From: UKL13-2 sp031414695
Lineage (GTDB): Bacteria > Pseudomonadota > Gammaproteobacteria > Burkholderiales > Usitatibacteraceae
Assembly (NCBI GenBank): GCA_031414695.1
Contig: JANNWG010000037.1
Coordinates: 1-64,000, forward strand
Length of the DNA: 64,000 nucleotides
Direction: 5' to 3'
The position numbers and the translations under genes are program-made. Below, in pieces: positions 42,784 through 52,031 of this stretch; the first letter of the stretch is position 1; every line of letters begins with the position of its first letter. A model generated the notes under the pieces. That model worked only from the letters and a program-made list of their open reading frames with translations, searched no databases and was not told where the DNA came from.

Positions 42784-44394
42784 TTGAGCAATGATTCACA
42801 GTGGGCTAATCCACCTCTGCCAAATTCACGGACAGCACCTAGGCCTACCAACGTTGGCACTGATGCGATTGGTCTTGAGACGGCAATGCGCGTTCCTGCA
42901 GGGATCGATATCAGTGCTGCCGCGCAACTCGTTGCCGTCGCGGCCGACATTACCTTAGTCATCGATCAATCAGGCGTTGTGCGATCCGTAAATTGTGGTG
43001 CGGATTTTGCCTTTGACGGCTTAGAAAATTTGGTTGGCCGGCAATGGACAGACACAGTCACCATCGAAACAAAATCTAAAATTCAATCGCTTATTAATGA
43101 CGCTGGCGAGCCTGTGCAGGGCAAAACCAAATGGCGGCAAGTTAATCATTTTTCCGACTCCGGCACAGACATTCCAGTGCTGTACGCCACCATCAAAGCT
43201 AACAGTAGTGGCCATATCATCGCGTTTGGCCGTGACCTACGTGCAACCGCCGCCTTGCAGCAACGTCTCATTGATGCACAGCACTCCATGGAGCGCGACT
43301 ACTGGCGACTACGCAATGCCGAAACGCGCTATCGGCTACTATTTCAGATGTCGAGCGAAGCGGTAATCGTGCTAGACGCGAATACGCAAAAAATAATTGA
43401 AGCCAATCCGTCCGTCGCTAAAATGCTCGGTGATATTGCCACGCCAGTCGTCGGGCAACGCTTTCCAACTGGTTTTGATGCCCGCAGCACCAACGTTATT
43501 GAGTCTCTATTTGCGCGCGTGCAGTCTAATGGCCGTGCTGAAGAGGTCAGCGTTTGGTTGACCAGCCGCGCATCGAATGCTACGGCAAGTCAAGCAGCAA
43601 CGCCTGCAAAAGATGGCGAATACTTTGTCTCGGCCTCACTATTTCGCCATGAGCAGCAGTCGTTATTATTGGTGCGTTTATCACGCACCCATGCTGATCC
43701 AAGTGTTGATATTGAATCCAAAAGTCTCCTAGATGCGCTTGCACAATCGCTTGATGGATTTGTGTTGTCCTCCACTAGTGGCGTCATCATTTGGGCGAAT
43801 CAGGCATTTGCAGATTTGGCGCATGCAGCAGGGCCGGACAAATTACGCGGCGAAGCCCTTGAAGGCTGGCTTGGCCGCACCGAGATGGAATACAACGTAC
43901 TCATTGCTAACCTTAAGCAACGAGGCGCAATTCGGTTATTTTCGGCTGGCGTTCGCGGCAGCGATGGTTTGATTGCTGAAGTTGAAATTTCTGCTGTCTC
44001 GCTGCCACAGAGCAATCCGCCCGTACTGGCCTTTACCATTCGCAATATTGGCGGACGGCTATCACATCGTAGCGGCACACTGCCGACACTCGAAATCGCA
44101 TCCGTTCCTGTTGACAACAGTGCGGCGTCTATCTCACCACCACTAAATGCTGCGTTAGGCCCGACTTCACGTTCAGTTGAACAATTGACAGCACTGGTCG
44201 GCAGAATGCCGCTCAAAGAATTAGTTGGCGAAACGACCGATTTGATCGAAAAACTCTGTATCGAAGCAGCATTAGGCTTAGCCGAAGATAACCGCGTTGC
44301 CGCCGCAGAAATGCTCGGCCTCAGCCGTCAAAGCCTGTATGTAAAAATGCGTCGCCACGGGCTAGGCGACTTACCGCTAGAAGCAGATAGTTAA
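42784..44394 (+). CDS. ppsR: Photosynthesis transcriptional repressor PpsR/CrtJ
   Basis: Translation begins at TTG 42784, with AAGGAAA seven bases upstream; 536 residues. An N-terminal region, PAS domains (about 50-155, 183-300 and 320-430) and a C-terminal Fis-type helix-turn-helix (AAEMLGLSRQSLYVKMRRHG near residue 505) give the PpsR/CrtJ layout. I see only two cysteines: one in SVNCGAD near residue 69 and one in LCIEAALGL near residue 490, the latter beside the helix-turn-helix as in the known redox-active Cys of CrtJ. It represses bch, crt and puc genes under oxygen. Confidence 0.93.
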   Translation: MSNDSQWANPPLPNSRTAPRPTNVGTDAIGLETAMRVPAGIDISAAAQLVAVAADITLVIDQSGVVRSVNCGADFAFDGLENLVGRQWTDTVTIETKSKIQSLINDAGEPVQGKTKWRQVNHFSDSGTDIPVLYATIKANSSGHIIAFGRDLRATAALQQRLIDAQHSMERDYWRLRNAETRYRLLFQMSSEAVIVLDANTQKIIEANPSVAKMLGDIATPVVGQRFPTGFDARSTNVIESLFARVQSNGRAEEVSVWLTSRASNATASQAATPAKDGEYFVSASLFRHEQQSLLLVRLSRTHADPSVDIESKSLLDALAQSLDGFVLSSTSGVIIWANQAFADLAHAAGPDKLRGEALEGWLGRTEMEYNVLIANLKQRGAIRLFSAGVRGSDGLIAEVEISAVSLPQSNPPVLAFTIRNIGGRLSHRSGTLPTLEIASVPVDNSAASISPPLNAALGPTSRSVEQLTALVGRMPLKELVGETTDLIEKLCIEAALGLAEDNRVAAAEMLGLSRQSLYVKMRRHGLGDLPLEADS

Positions 44395-44462
44395 TATCGC
44401 CCTGTTTTTTTAACGTCTATTGAATCCACCAACTCCACCTACCGGCAGACGCAAAAACTAAC

Positions 44463-45368
44463 ATGACCGCTGCTATACAAAATCTGCCATTAACCCGCCC
44501 AGCGCTCGCAACGGTGGCAGAACTGTTAAAGCCGATTACTTGGTTTCCACCAATGTGGGCGTTTGGTTGTGGTGTGGTTTCATCCGGTGTATCAACCGAC
44601 GGTAAGTGGCTTATGATTGCCACAGGCGTCATTCTTGCCGGCCCCATGGTGTGCGCAACCAGTCAAGCCGCCAACGATTGGTTTGACCGCCATGTAGACG
44701 CTATCAATGAACCCAACCGACCGATTCCTTCTGGTCGTATGCCCGGCCGCTGGGGTCTTGGCATAGCCATACTTTGGACAATTCTTTCGCTATTGGTTGC
44801 GGCAACGCTTGGCGCATGGGTGTTTGGCGCAGCAGCGCTAGGTTTAGCGCTCGCATGGGCCTATAGCGCGCCGCCATTACGCTTCAAACTTAATGGCTGG
44901 ATTGGTAATGCTGCCTGCGGTTTATCCTACGAGGGACTGGCGTGGATAACTGGTGCCGCTGTGATGCTTAACGGTGTAATGCCAGATCAAAAAATATTAT
45001 TGCTAGCGCTGCTCTATAGCATCGGCGCGCACGGCATCATGACCTTAAATGATTTCAAATCTATCAGTGGTGATAGCCAAATGGGCGTGCGTTCGCTGCC
45101 GGTGCAACTCGGGGCAATACGCGCAGGTTATGTGGCTTGCATCATGATGTTAATCCCGCAAATTATCGTTGTAGGCTTACTCATTTCATGGGGCACCACT
45201 AATTACGCCATTGCGGTAGGCGCTCTCATTATCGTGCAGGCAATACTGATGGCACGCTTTGTCAAAGACCCGATTATGCGCGCCACTTGGTATAGCGCGA
45301 TCGGCATTAACTTTTTTGTCAGCGGCATGTTGGTGAGTGCCTTTGCGGTTCGTAGTCTCGCACTTTAG
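44463..45368 (+). CDS. bchG: Bacteriochlorophyll synthase (prenyl transferase)
   Basis: This 301-residue UbiA-family membrane protein has eight or nine hydrophobic segments and the two Asp-rich motifs NDWFDRHVDAINEPNRPIPS near residue 68 and MTLNDFKSISGDSQMGVRSL near residue 193. BchG attaches geranylgeranyl (or phytyl) pyrophosphate to bacteriochlorophyllide. The length and the GNAACGLSYEGLAWITGAAV segment are standard. It follows ppsR after 68 bases and is followed by the BCH transporter gene and bchP, a conserved order. Confidence 0.96.
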   Translation: MTAAIQNLPLTRPALATVAELLKPITWFPPMWAFGCGVVSSGVSTDGKWLMIATGVILAGPMVCATSQAANDWFDRHVDAINEPNRPIPSGRMPGRWGLGIAILWTILSLLVAATLGAWVFGAAALGLALAWAYSAPPLRFKLNGWIGNAACGLSYEGLAWITGAAVMLNGVMPDQKILLLALLYSIGAHGIMTLNDFKSISGDSQMGVRSLPVQLGAIRAGYVACIMMLIPQIIVVGLLISWGTTNYAIAVGALIIVQAILMARFVKDPIMRATWYSAIGINFFVSGMLVSAFAVRSLAL

Positions 45369-45422
45369 TTCACTATTCAAAGCCCACAGATCACCTGTCA
45401 CGTAATAACTAAGAAAACAAAA

Positions 45423-46802
45423 ATGCAGCAACAATATTTCAGTTGGTTCAGCATCTTTCGCCTAGGGCTTGTGCAAACAGCGCTAGGCGCAATTGTCGTG
45501 CTAACCACGTCTACCTTAAATCGCGTGATGGTAGTAGAACTCTCGTTACCAGCGATCTTGCCCGGTGCGCTGGTCACGCTTCACTACGCGATGCAAATGC
45601 TGCGCCCACGCATGGGCTATGGTTCAGACTTAGGTCAGCGACGCACACCGTGGATTATTGGCGGCATGGGCACGCTTGCCATCGGCGGTGTCTGTGCTGC
45701 AATCGCCACCGCACTCATGGCAACCAACCTAGCGGCAGGTGTTGCGCTAGCAGTTGTGTCATTTATGTTGATTGGCGGCGGCGTGAGTGCTTCTGGCACA
45801 TCGCTGTTGGTTTTACTGGCAAAGCGGGTTGCGCCTGAGCGCCGTGCCGCCGCGGCAACACTGGTTTGGATGATGATGATCGCTGGCTTCGCGATTACAG
45901 CGACTATGGCAGGCAAATTACTTGATCCATTTTCATTAACACGTATGGTCGCTGTAACTGGAGTTGTCTCGCTGAGCGCATTTTTACTTACACTCTTGGC
46001 AATTTGGCGTGTCGAAAATAGTGCCACAACACCTGACCCTGCCGATATGCATAGCAGCGTACCTAAGCCCGCCTTTAAGCAAGCACTTCAGCAAGTATGG
46101 CGCGAGCCTGATGCGCGGCATTTCACCATATTCGTGTTTGTATCCATGCTGGCGTATAGCGCACAAGATTTAATCTTAGAGCCTTTTGCAGGCGCAATTT
46201 TTGGGTTCACGCCAGGCGAAACCACCAAACTTTCTGGTGTACAGCACTCTGGCGTATTTATGGGCATGTTACTTGTTGCGATTATCACTACCGCTTTCAA
46301 AGGCAAAGCGATTGCATCACTCAAAGGCTGGATGATTGGTGGCTGTATTGCCTCAAGCGCTGCTTTAGTCGGCTTAACCTTAGCGGGTGTATTAGGTGCA
46401 AGTAGCGCTTGGCCAGTGCGTGAAAATGTATTTTTATTAGGCGTGGCCAATGGCGCATTTTCGATTGCTGCGATTGGCGCCATGATGGCGATGGCTAACC
46501 AAGGCCAACAAGCACGCGAAGGCGTCCGTATGGGCTTATGGGGCGCTTCTCAAGCTATTGCGTTTGGTGCCGGTGGCTTTATAGGCACGGTATTAGCTGA
46601 TGCTGCGAGATGGATTATTGGCGGCGCAAACGCGGCTGGTTATGCCTATGCGTTCGTATTTGCACTGGAAGCGGCAGCGTTCCTTATTGCTGCGTGGTTA
46701 GCCGTCTATATCGTAATCGGCAAAACTAAATCAAGCCTTCCCAGCATTAACCAAATCACAACACCCTCATTAAAAATGGCATCAGACATGCCGCGCATGT
46801 AA
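45423..46802 (+). CDS. PucC/BCH family transporter-like protein (Bch2)
   Basis: The protein has 459 residues with twelve predicted transmembrane helices of the MFS/BCH1 type. The family signature TSTLNRVMVVELSLPAILPG lies near residue 29 and YGSDLGQRRTPWIIGGMGTL near residue 61. The product between bchG and bchP is often called Bch2 or ORF428; its exact task is unknown, but the family handles bacteriochlorophyll or antenna assembly. Similar in motifs to lhaA at 30786. Spacing is 54 bases after bchG and 13 before bchP. Confidence 0.92.
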   Translation: MQQQYFSWFSIFRLGLVQTALGAIVVLTTSTLNRVMVVELSLPAILPGALVTLHYAMQMLRPRMGYGSDLGQRRTPWIIGGMGTLAIGGVCAAIATALMATNLAAGVALAVVSFMLIGGGVSASGTSLLVLLAKRVAPERRAAAATLVWMMMIAGFAITATMAGKLLDPFSLTRMVAVTGVVSLSAFLLTLLAIWRVENSATTPDPADMHSSVPKPAFKQALQQVWREPDARHFTIFVFVSMLAYSAQDLILEPFAGAIFGFTPGETTKLSGVQHSGVFMGMLLVAIITTAFKGKAIASLKGWMIGGCIASSAALVGLTLAGVLGASSAWPVRENVFLLGVANGAFSIAAIGAMMAMANQGQQAREGVRMGLWGASQAIAFGAGGFIGTVLADAARWIIGGANAAGYAYAFVFALEAAAFLIAAWLAVYIVIGKTKSSLPSINQITTPSLKMASDMPRM

Positions 46803-46815
46803 ACAGGAGAATAGT

Positions 46816-48030
46816 ATGTTGAATCAAGATTTGTATGATGTCGTGATTGTCGGTGGCGGGCCTTCAGGCGCAACAGCGGCAACTGACCTTGCGCGGCTTG
46901 GCAGACGAGTCTTGTTGCTCGATAAAGCGGGCCGCATCAAACCTTGCGGTGGCGCGATACCACCTGCGGCTATTGCAGAGTTCAGCATCCCAGACTCGCT
47001 ATTGGTGGCTAAAGTCAACTCAGCACGTATGGTTTCGCCTAGTGGCGTTGAAGTCGATATGCCCATTGATGGCGGCTTTGTTGGCATGGTCGATCGCGAG
47101 CATTTTGACGAATACCTCCGCGAGCGCGCTTCTCTTGCAGGCGCTACACGCGTTACTGGATCGTATGATCACATCAGCCGTGATAGCGCCGGTTACGCTA
47201 TTGTTCACTATCAAACAAGCGATAGTGAAAACAATGAGCACGGCGACAAAAAAGCCCATGCCGTTCGTACCCGGTTAGTCATTGGCGCAGACGGTGCATC
47301 ATCTAAAGTTGCACGCCAAGAAGTCGATGCGGCTGCGGATACTAATTATGTTTACGCTTACCACGAAATCGTACGCTCACCTGCACCCACTGCAGACGGC
47401 AAATTTGACCCTAAACGCTGCGATGTTTATTACCAAGGCAAGGTCTCGCCGGATTTTTACGGCTGGGTTTTTCCGCATGGTGACACGACCAGTGTTGGTA
47501 TGGGCACCGCACAAAAAGGGTTTTCAATTCGCAATGCCACCGCTGGACTGCGCGAGGCAGCAGGGCTAGCTAATGCAGAAACAGTACGCCGTGAAGGTGC
47601 GCCTCTGCCAATGAAACCACTATCTTGCTGGGACAATCAACGCGACGTGATACTCGCGGGTGATGCAGCAGGTGTAGTTGCTCCTTCATCGGGCGAAGGC
47701 ATTTACTACGCGATGCTTGGTGGCAGACTAGCTGGAGAAGCCGCGCAAGAATTTCTCGTTACCAATAACGCAAAGTCACTTGCATTGGCGCGCAAGCGCT
47801 TCATGAAAGCGCATGGTCGTATTTTCTGGATACTCGGAATCATGCAACGTTTTTGGTATTCGAGTGACAAGCGCCGTGAACGCTTTGTGAGTATTTGCCG
47901 CGATAAAGATGTGCAAGAACTCACATGGCAAGCCTACATGCATAAAAAATTAGTCAAAGCAAAACCGATGGCGCACATCCGCATCTTTTTCAAAGATTTA
48001 GCGCATCTGACGGGTCTCGCACGATTGTGA
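46816..48030 (+). CDS. bchP: Geranylgeranyl diphosphate / geranylgeranyl-bacteriochlorophyll reductase
   Basis: This 404-residue flavoprotein has the N-terminal FAD motif DVVIVGGGPSGATAATDLAR (residues 8-27), the KPCGGAIPPAAIAEF segment near residue 42 specific to BchP/ChlP, and VILAGDAAGVVAPSSGEGI near residue 278. It reduces three double bonds of the geranylgeranyl tail to phytyl. A GGAG ribosome-binding site precedes the ATG. The stop overlaps the GTG start of tspO by four bases. Confidence 0.95.
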   Translation: MLNQDLYDVVIVGGGPSGATAATDLARLGRRVLLLDKAGRIKPCGGAIPPAAIAEFSIPDSLLVAKVNSARMVSPSGVEVDMPIDGGFVGMVDREHFDEYLRERASLAGATRVTGSYDHISRDSAGYAIVHYQTSDSENNEHGDKKAHAVRTRLVIGADGASSKVARQEVDAAADTNYVYAYHEIVRSPAPTADGKFDPKRCDVYYQGKVSPDFYGWVFPHGDTTSVGMGTAQKGFSIRNATAGLREAAGLANAETVRREGAPLPMKPLSCWDNQRDVILAGDAAGVVAPSSGEGIYYAMLGGRLAGEAAQEFLVTNNAKSLALARKRFMKAHGRIFWILGIMQRFWYSSDKRRERFVSICRDKDVQELTWQAYMHKKLVKAKPMAHIRIFFKDLAHLTGLARL

Positions 48031-48560
48031 GCGAACCCAGTAGCCGCACCACTGAAACGCCTATTTGGAAAAGCGCATTGGTGGCGGCGTCATTGGTTGC
48101 CATTACCGCCATTATTGGCGGCTGGTTTAGCACTATTGGGCCTTGGTATCGGGCACTAAATAAGCCTTGGTTTCAGCCGCCTGATTGGCTGTTTGGCGTT
48201 GCATGGTCACTTATTTATGCGCTCATTGCCACCGCCGCTGTTGTGGCGTGGCGTCGTAGCGGGCAACGGCGTCTACCTGCACAAGTGCGAAAAGTACGGC
48301 AAATATTGCTGCTGGCATTCGGAGCAAACCTGCTACTCAATATCGCTTGGAGCGGGCTATTTTTTACACTGCAACGCCCCGATTGGGCGCTAATCGAAAA
48401 TGTTTTTCTTTGGCTATCTATTTTACTGATGATTATTCTCGTCAAGCCAGTTTCACGCGGTGCGGCGTGGTTGTTAGCGCCATATTTGTTATGGGTATCA
48501 CTCGCGTTTTTTTTAAATGTCGCAATCGTTAAACTCAACACCCCATTTGGAAATGGTTAA
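48027..48560 (+). CDS. tspO: Tryptophan-rich sensory protein TspO
   Basis: The gene starts at GTG 48027, overlapping the bchP stop; 177 residues with five hydrophobic segments. WYRALNKPWFQPPDWLFGVA near residue 36 and RRPDWALIENVFLWLS-type wording (seen as LQRPDWALIENVFLW near residue 112) are TspO/MBR signatures. TspO is an outer-membrane or envelope tetrapyrrole-binding protein that in Rhodobacter sphaeroides links oxygen and porphyrin status to PpsR-controlled genes. Its coupling to bchP here fits that role. Confidence 0.93.
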   Translation: MSEPSSRTTETPIWKSALVAASLVAITAIIGGWFSTIGPWYRALNKPWFQPPDWLFGVAWSLIYALIATAAVVAWRRSGQRRLPAQVRKVRQILLLAFGANLLLNIAWSGLFFTLQRPDWALIENVFLWLSILLMIILVKPVSRGAAWLLAPYLLWVSLAFFLNVAIVKLNTPFGNG

Positions 48561-48562
48561 AC

Positions 48563-49903
48563 ATGGCTATTCAAGACACACATATCACCGCAACGACACT
48601 GGTTGATCATCCTGATCGCTTCACGCTCGCTGCGGAAGTGCACGCGCGTTTGTCTATTGAGCTTATTGCGCCTGCACGCGCAAGCTACATGGCAGCACTA
48701 ATCGCGCCGCAAGATCGTGATGCCGAGCACCTACATTTGGTACAACTATGCCAGCGCTTTAGCGTCACTCCACCGCAAGTCGGTGCCACACACTTTAGCG
48801 CGCAGCTTGATAATCTACGTATCAAGTGGGAGCGTCACGGTGAATTTTCAGGCTATACATTTTTTGTCGATGGCTTAAGCCGCGAGCCATTTGTCGAGCC
48901 TGCCGTCACTTTTTTGCCTGATGGCTGGCTTGAGGGCATTCCCGGTCAGCGCATTGTTGCCGCACATGCAAAATTTGCACCGCGCAAAATGTTGCTCAGC
49001 CAAACTGAACTCGAAACCTATTTTTTGGGCAACATCGCGGTGGGCGCCAAAATCGGCGATGGCGTGGGCTTGGCCTATACTGATTTCAAAATTCATAAAG
49101 ATGGCTATAGCCGGTTTGTCATTTTTGATGATGGCTTAGCACCCGACCAAGCAGGCCGCACAGTGCAGCGTTTTTTTGAGATTGAGGCCTATCGCATGCT
49201 GGCTTTATTAGGTCTGCCAATTGCCCGCCAAATGAGCCCTAATGTCTCCTCACTTGAACGCCGACTTGTCAGCGTCACTGACGCCATCAGCGCTGAAGCC
49301 GCGTCAACCACGAGCGATGAACTTCTGCTCGCAGAATTAACACGACTCGCTGCAGAAGTTGAACGTAATCTCGCCGCAAGCCAATACCGATTTGGCGCCA
49401 GTCGCGCTTACTATGATTTAGTCTGCAACCGCATCAGCGAGCTACGCGAGCAGCGTCTGCCTGGCGTGCAAACGATCGAAGAATTTATGACGCGTCGGCT
49501 CGGCCCCGCCATCGCTACCTGTACCACCGTATCACAACGGCTACGCGATTTATCAGACCGCATCGCGCAGACTAGTAGCCTACTTTCCACGCGCGTTGAC
49601 ATCACTCGCGAAAAACAAAATCAAGCGCTGCTCGCCTCAATGGATCGGCGTGCCAAAGTACAATTGCGCCTACAACAAACCGTAGAGGGCTTATCGATTG
49701 CCGCCATCACCTATTACATGGTGGGCTTAGCAAGTTGGTTATACAAAGGTATTTACGCCGCGGGTATCGGTATCAATGTTGAGATGGCGACAGGTATATC
49801 TATCCCATTGGTCGTGCTGTTGGTGGCACTAACAGTGCGCCGTGCTCGACAAAAAATTATGCGCAATGACAGTAACGATAGCGAACGCCACGTTGACTAT
49901 TGA
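48563..49903 (+). CDS. DUF3422 family membrane-anchored protein
   Basis: The 446-residue protein is recognised as DUF3422 by HPDRFTLAAEVHARLSIEL near residue 16, ERHGEFSGYTFFVDG near residue 93, and GLAYTDFKIHKDGYSRFVIF near residue 170. The middle region (about 230-355) is helical and likely coiled coil, and two hydrophobic segments lie near the C-terminus (about 375-400 and 408-428), so it is probably anchored to the inner membrane with a large cytoplasmic domain. Function unknown. It begins two bases after the tspO stop, and a small membrane protein gene follows directly, so it is a member of the bchP-tspO transcript. Confidence 0.85.
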   Translation: MAIQDTHITATTLVDHPDRFTLAAEVHARLSIELIAPARASYMAALIAPQDRDAEHLHLVQLCQRFSVTPPQVGATHFSAQLDNLRIKWERHGEFSGYTFFVDGLSREPFVEPAVTFLPDGWLEGIPGQRIVAAHAKFAPRKMLLSQTELETYFLGNIAVGAKIGDGVGLAYTDFKIHKDGYSRFVIFDDGLAPDQAGRTVQRFFEIEAYRMLALLGLPIARQMSPNVSSLERRLVSVTDAISAEAASTTSDELLLAELTRLAAEVERNLAASQYRFGASRAYYDLVCNRISELREQRLPGVQTIEEFMTRRLGPAIATCTTVSQRLRDLSDRIAQTSSLLSTRVDITREKQNQALLASMDRRAKVQLRLQQTVEGLSIAAITYYMVGLASWLYKGIYAAGIGINVEMATGISIPLVVLLVALTVRRARQKIMRNDSNDSERHVDY

Positions 49904-49904
49904 G

Positions 49905-50204
49905 ATGGCTGATATCGATAATTTTTTCAGCGTATTTTTTGCCAGTGGTCATGTCGCTAATTTAATCTTAGTCGTGATGGCAATTGAAGGTTTGGCACTC
50001 ACCATGTTCGCCAAAAAATCCAAACACCGCATGCGCCCTTCGCGCATTATCGTCAGCCTGGGCGCAGGCGCAGCACTGGTGTTGGCACTACGCGCCGCGC
50101 TTACCGGCGCAGGTTGGCACTGGATGGCACTCGCCCTCAGCGCGGCATTTGTGGTGCATTTAGTGGATTTGTATTGGCGTTGGACGGATGGAGCGAAGTC
50201 ATAG
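49905..50204 (+). CDS. Small membrane protein at the end of the photosynthesis operon
   Basis: The ATG at 49905, one base after the DUF3422 stop, gives 99 residues (MADIDNFFSVFF...). Three hydrophobic segments are seen (about 13-32, 45-62 and 68-88), with a basic loop KKSKHRMRPSR between the first two. I do not recognise the family. Its tight spacing makes it a co-transcribed partner of the DUF3422 protein. The open frame upstream of 49905 overlaps DUF3422 and is not needed. Confidence 0.7.
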   Translation: MADIDNFFSVFFASGHVANLILVVMAIEGLALTMFAKKSKHRMRPSRIIVSLGAGAALVLALRAALTGAGWHWMALALSAAFVVHLVDLYWRWTDGAKS

Positions 50205-50213
50205 CGCGATATT

Positions 50214-50284
50214 AAAACTCTAATATCGACGGACGTTTTCAATCGTTTTTGCTTGAAAAGGCTCGCCAATATTAGACTTTTAGC
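50214..50284. repeat. 3'-end palindromic repeat, copy 6
   Basis: ACTCTAATATCGACGGACG on the left is mirrored by GGCTCGCCAATATTAGACTT on the right around TTTTCAATCGTTTTTGCTTG. It starts about 10 bases after the last gene of the plus photosynthesis block and is the first copy since 19.3 kb. Confidence 0.72.
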
Positions 50285-50329
50285 ATTTATTAACACTTAA
50301 CGTGTTCATTACAGCCGCATCACACATTA

Positions 50330-50390
50330 AAATGAGCGCACGGTAAATTGGGGCACGATAGAACGTGTACAGACGCCATTTATGTCTCAC
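50330..50390. repeat. REP-like palindrome beside the transposase remnant
   Basis: GGTAAATTGGGGCACGATAG at the left and TGTACAGACGCCATTTATG at the right are inverted relatives (TAAATTGGGGCAC against TAAATGGCGTC on the other strand). This is the layout of a REP sequence mobilised by RAYT transposases, and it directly adjoins a RAYT remnant. Confidence 0.45.
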
Positions 50391-50576
50391 CTACTTCGGC
50401 CTGCCCCTGCCCTTTGATGACGCCCGCCTCGGTGTTAACGCCTCAATCTTGCGTTAAAGCAGCTCGCTGCCCAGCGCCCAGCCTTTGTGGCTCGCATCTC
50501 GTATTAAGCGCAGCTCATTCAAATCTGCTGTCTCTTTGAACAGCACACGATACGCCAGACTACGTGCGATAGTCAT
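50391..50576 (-). pseudogene. C-terminal remnant of a REP-associated tyrosine transposase (RAYT)
   Basis: Read on the minus strand from 50576: LAYRVLFKETADLNELRLIR, then DASHKGWALGSELL, a stop codon (TAA), then RKIEALTPRRASSKGRGRPK and a final stop at 50391. This matches the C-terminal end of RAYT/TnpA_REP transposases (AYRxLF, GWALGxExF, IEALxxRR, GRPRK). The inner stop replaces the expected Phe-Lys codons and the catalytic HUH part is absent, so it is dead. The remainder of 50285-50633 shows no gene. Confidence 0.65.
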
Positions 50577-50633
50577 TACGTAAGTGAATGGCTATGACGA
50601 ACGACTAACGAATATCATTAAAAGGAGTCCTGC

Positions 50634-52031
50634 ATGAATGAGCATTTCGATGTGATTATCATTGGCGCCGGACAGGCAGGGCCGGCGCTTGCGGCTCGCT
50701 GTGGCAGGGAAGGTTTGAAGACTGTGCTGATTGAGCGCGATCAGATGGGTGGCACTTGCGTGAACAATGGCTGCATCCCAACCAAGACGCTGGTTGCATC
50801 GGCGAGAATGGCAGCGATGGCGAGGCGTGCGTCTGACTACGGGGTGATGCTTACTCAGCCGCCGCGAATCGATATGCCCGCCGTCAAGGCGCGCAAAGAT
50901 GCCATTGTGCAGGCGTCGCGAACAGGCGTGACCAACTGGATGGCTAGCGCAAAAAATGTGAGCGTGATTCACGGCCATGCACGCTTTATCGGCGCAAACG
51001 AGATTGATGTCGGCGGCAGATCGCTATCGGCGGCGCGAATTTTCATCAACGTTGGCGGGCGTCCGACCACGCCAACGCTCGCTGGCATTGAGGGTGTGCC
51101 GTATCTCAATAACATATCGATGATGGATGTGGACTTTGTACCGAAGCACTTGGTTATCATCGGCGGCAGCTACATCGGGCTTGAGTTTGCGCAAATCTAT
51201 CGGCGCTTTGGTGCCGAGGTGACAGTCTGCGAGATGGGCCCACGTTTGATCGGCCGCGAAGATGAAGATATTTCCGAGGAAGTGCGCGCCATCTTGGAGC
51301 GCGAAGGTGTGAGTGTGCGCACCGGTGCGACATGTCTTGCGGTCGAGCCGCACAGCAGCGGTATCGCGGTTGGTTTGACATGTGAAAGCGATGCACCGAA
51401 ACTTGAGGGTTCACACTTGCTGCTTGCAACCGGACGCTCGCCAAATACCGATGATCTGGGGCTGGATCGTGCGGGTATCATCACCAACGCGCGCGGATTT
51501 ATTACCGTCAACGATAAGCTCGAAACCAACGTGCCGGGTGTTTACGCGCTGGGTGATGTGAACGGGCGTGGCGCTTTTACGCACACCTCGTGGAATGACT
51601 ATGAAATCGTCGCCGCAAACCTGTTTGATCACGACACGCGAGGCGTCACAGATCGCATTAGCACCTACGCATTGTTTATCGACCCACCGCTTGGACGCGT
51701 CGGCATGAGTTTCAAAGAAGCGTGTGCGACTGGGCGGCCGCTGCTGGCGTCGAAAATGATGATGACGCGCGTTGGGCGCGCCCGTGAGGCAGGGGAAACG
51801 CAGGGCTTTATGAAAGTTGTCGTTGATGCGGAAACGAAACGCATTCTTGGCGCGGCGATACTTGGGCTTTCCGGCGATGAAGTCGTGCAATCGATTCTTG
51901 AAGTCATGGCGGCTGATCTGCCCTACACGGCGATTACCCGTGGCATGCATATTCACCCGACGGTAACCGAGCTGGTGCCAACCTTGCTTGAAGGACTAAA
52001 GCCGCTTGAATGCATAAATGGGGTTGCATAA
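50634..52031 (+). CDS. FAD-dependent pyridine nucleotide-disulfide oxidoreductase (mercuric reductase-like)
   Basis: This 465-residue protein has an FAD motif IIIGAGQAGPALAARCG (residues 8-24), redox Cys42 and Cys47 in GGTCVNNGCIPTK, an NAD(P) motif VIIGGSYIGLEFAQIY near residue 178, a second FAD motif VYALGDVNGRGAFTH near residue 302 and the C-terminal base region HIHPTVTEL. It belongs to the mercuric reductase/RclA-like group; the N-terminal HMA domain and C-terminal Cys pair of true MerA are absent, so mercury is not implied. An AAGGAG site precedes the ATG. The GC-rich wording and REP-like flanks on both sides suggest acquisition. Confidence 0.85.
   Translation: MNEHFDVIIIGAGQAGPALAARCGREGLKTVLIERDQMGGTCVNNGCIPTKTLVASARMAAMARRASDYGVMLTQPPRIDMPAVKARKDAIVQASRTGVTNWMASAKNVSVIHGHARFIGANEIDVGGRSLSAARIFINVGGRPTTPTLAGIEGVPYLNNISMMDVDFVPKHLVIIGGSYIGLEFAQIYRRFGAEVTVCEMGPRLIGREDEDISEEVRAILEREGVSVRTGATCLAVEPHSSGIAVGLTCESDAPKLEGSHLLLATGRSPNTDDLGLDRAGIITNARGFITVNDKLETNVPGVYALGDVNGRGAFTHTSWNDYEIVAANLFDHDTRGVTDRISTYALFIDPPLGRVGMSFKEACATGRPLLASKMMMTRVGRAREAGETQGFMKVVVDAETKRILGAAILGLSGDEVVQSILEVMAADLPYTAITRGMHIHPTVTELVPTLLEGLKPLECINGVA

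Noticed and set aside
50634..52031. Assignment of the oxidoreductase as true mercuric reductase (merA)
   Set aside because: No HMA domain, no C-terminal vicinal Cys pair, and no merR/T/P genes nearby.
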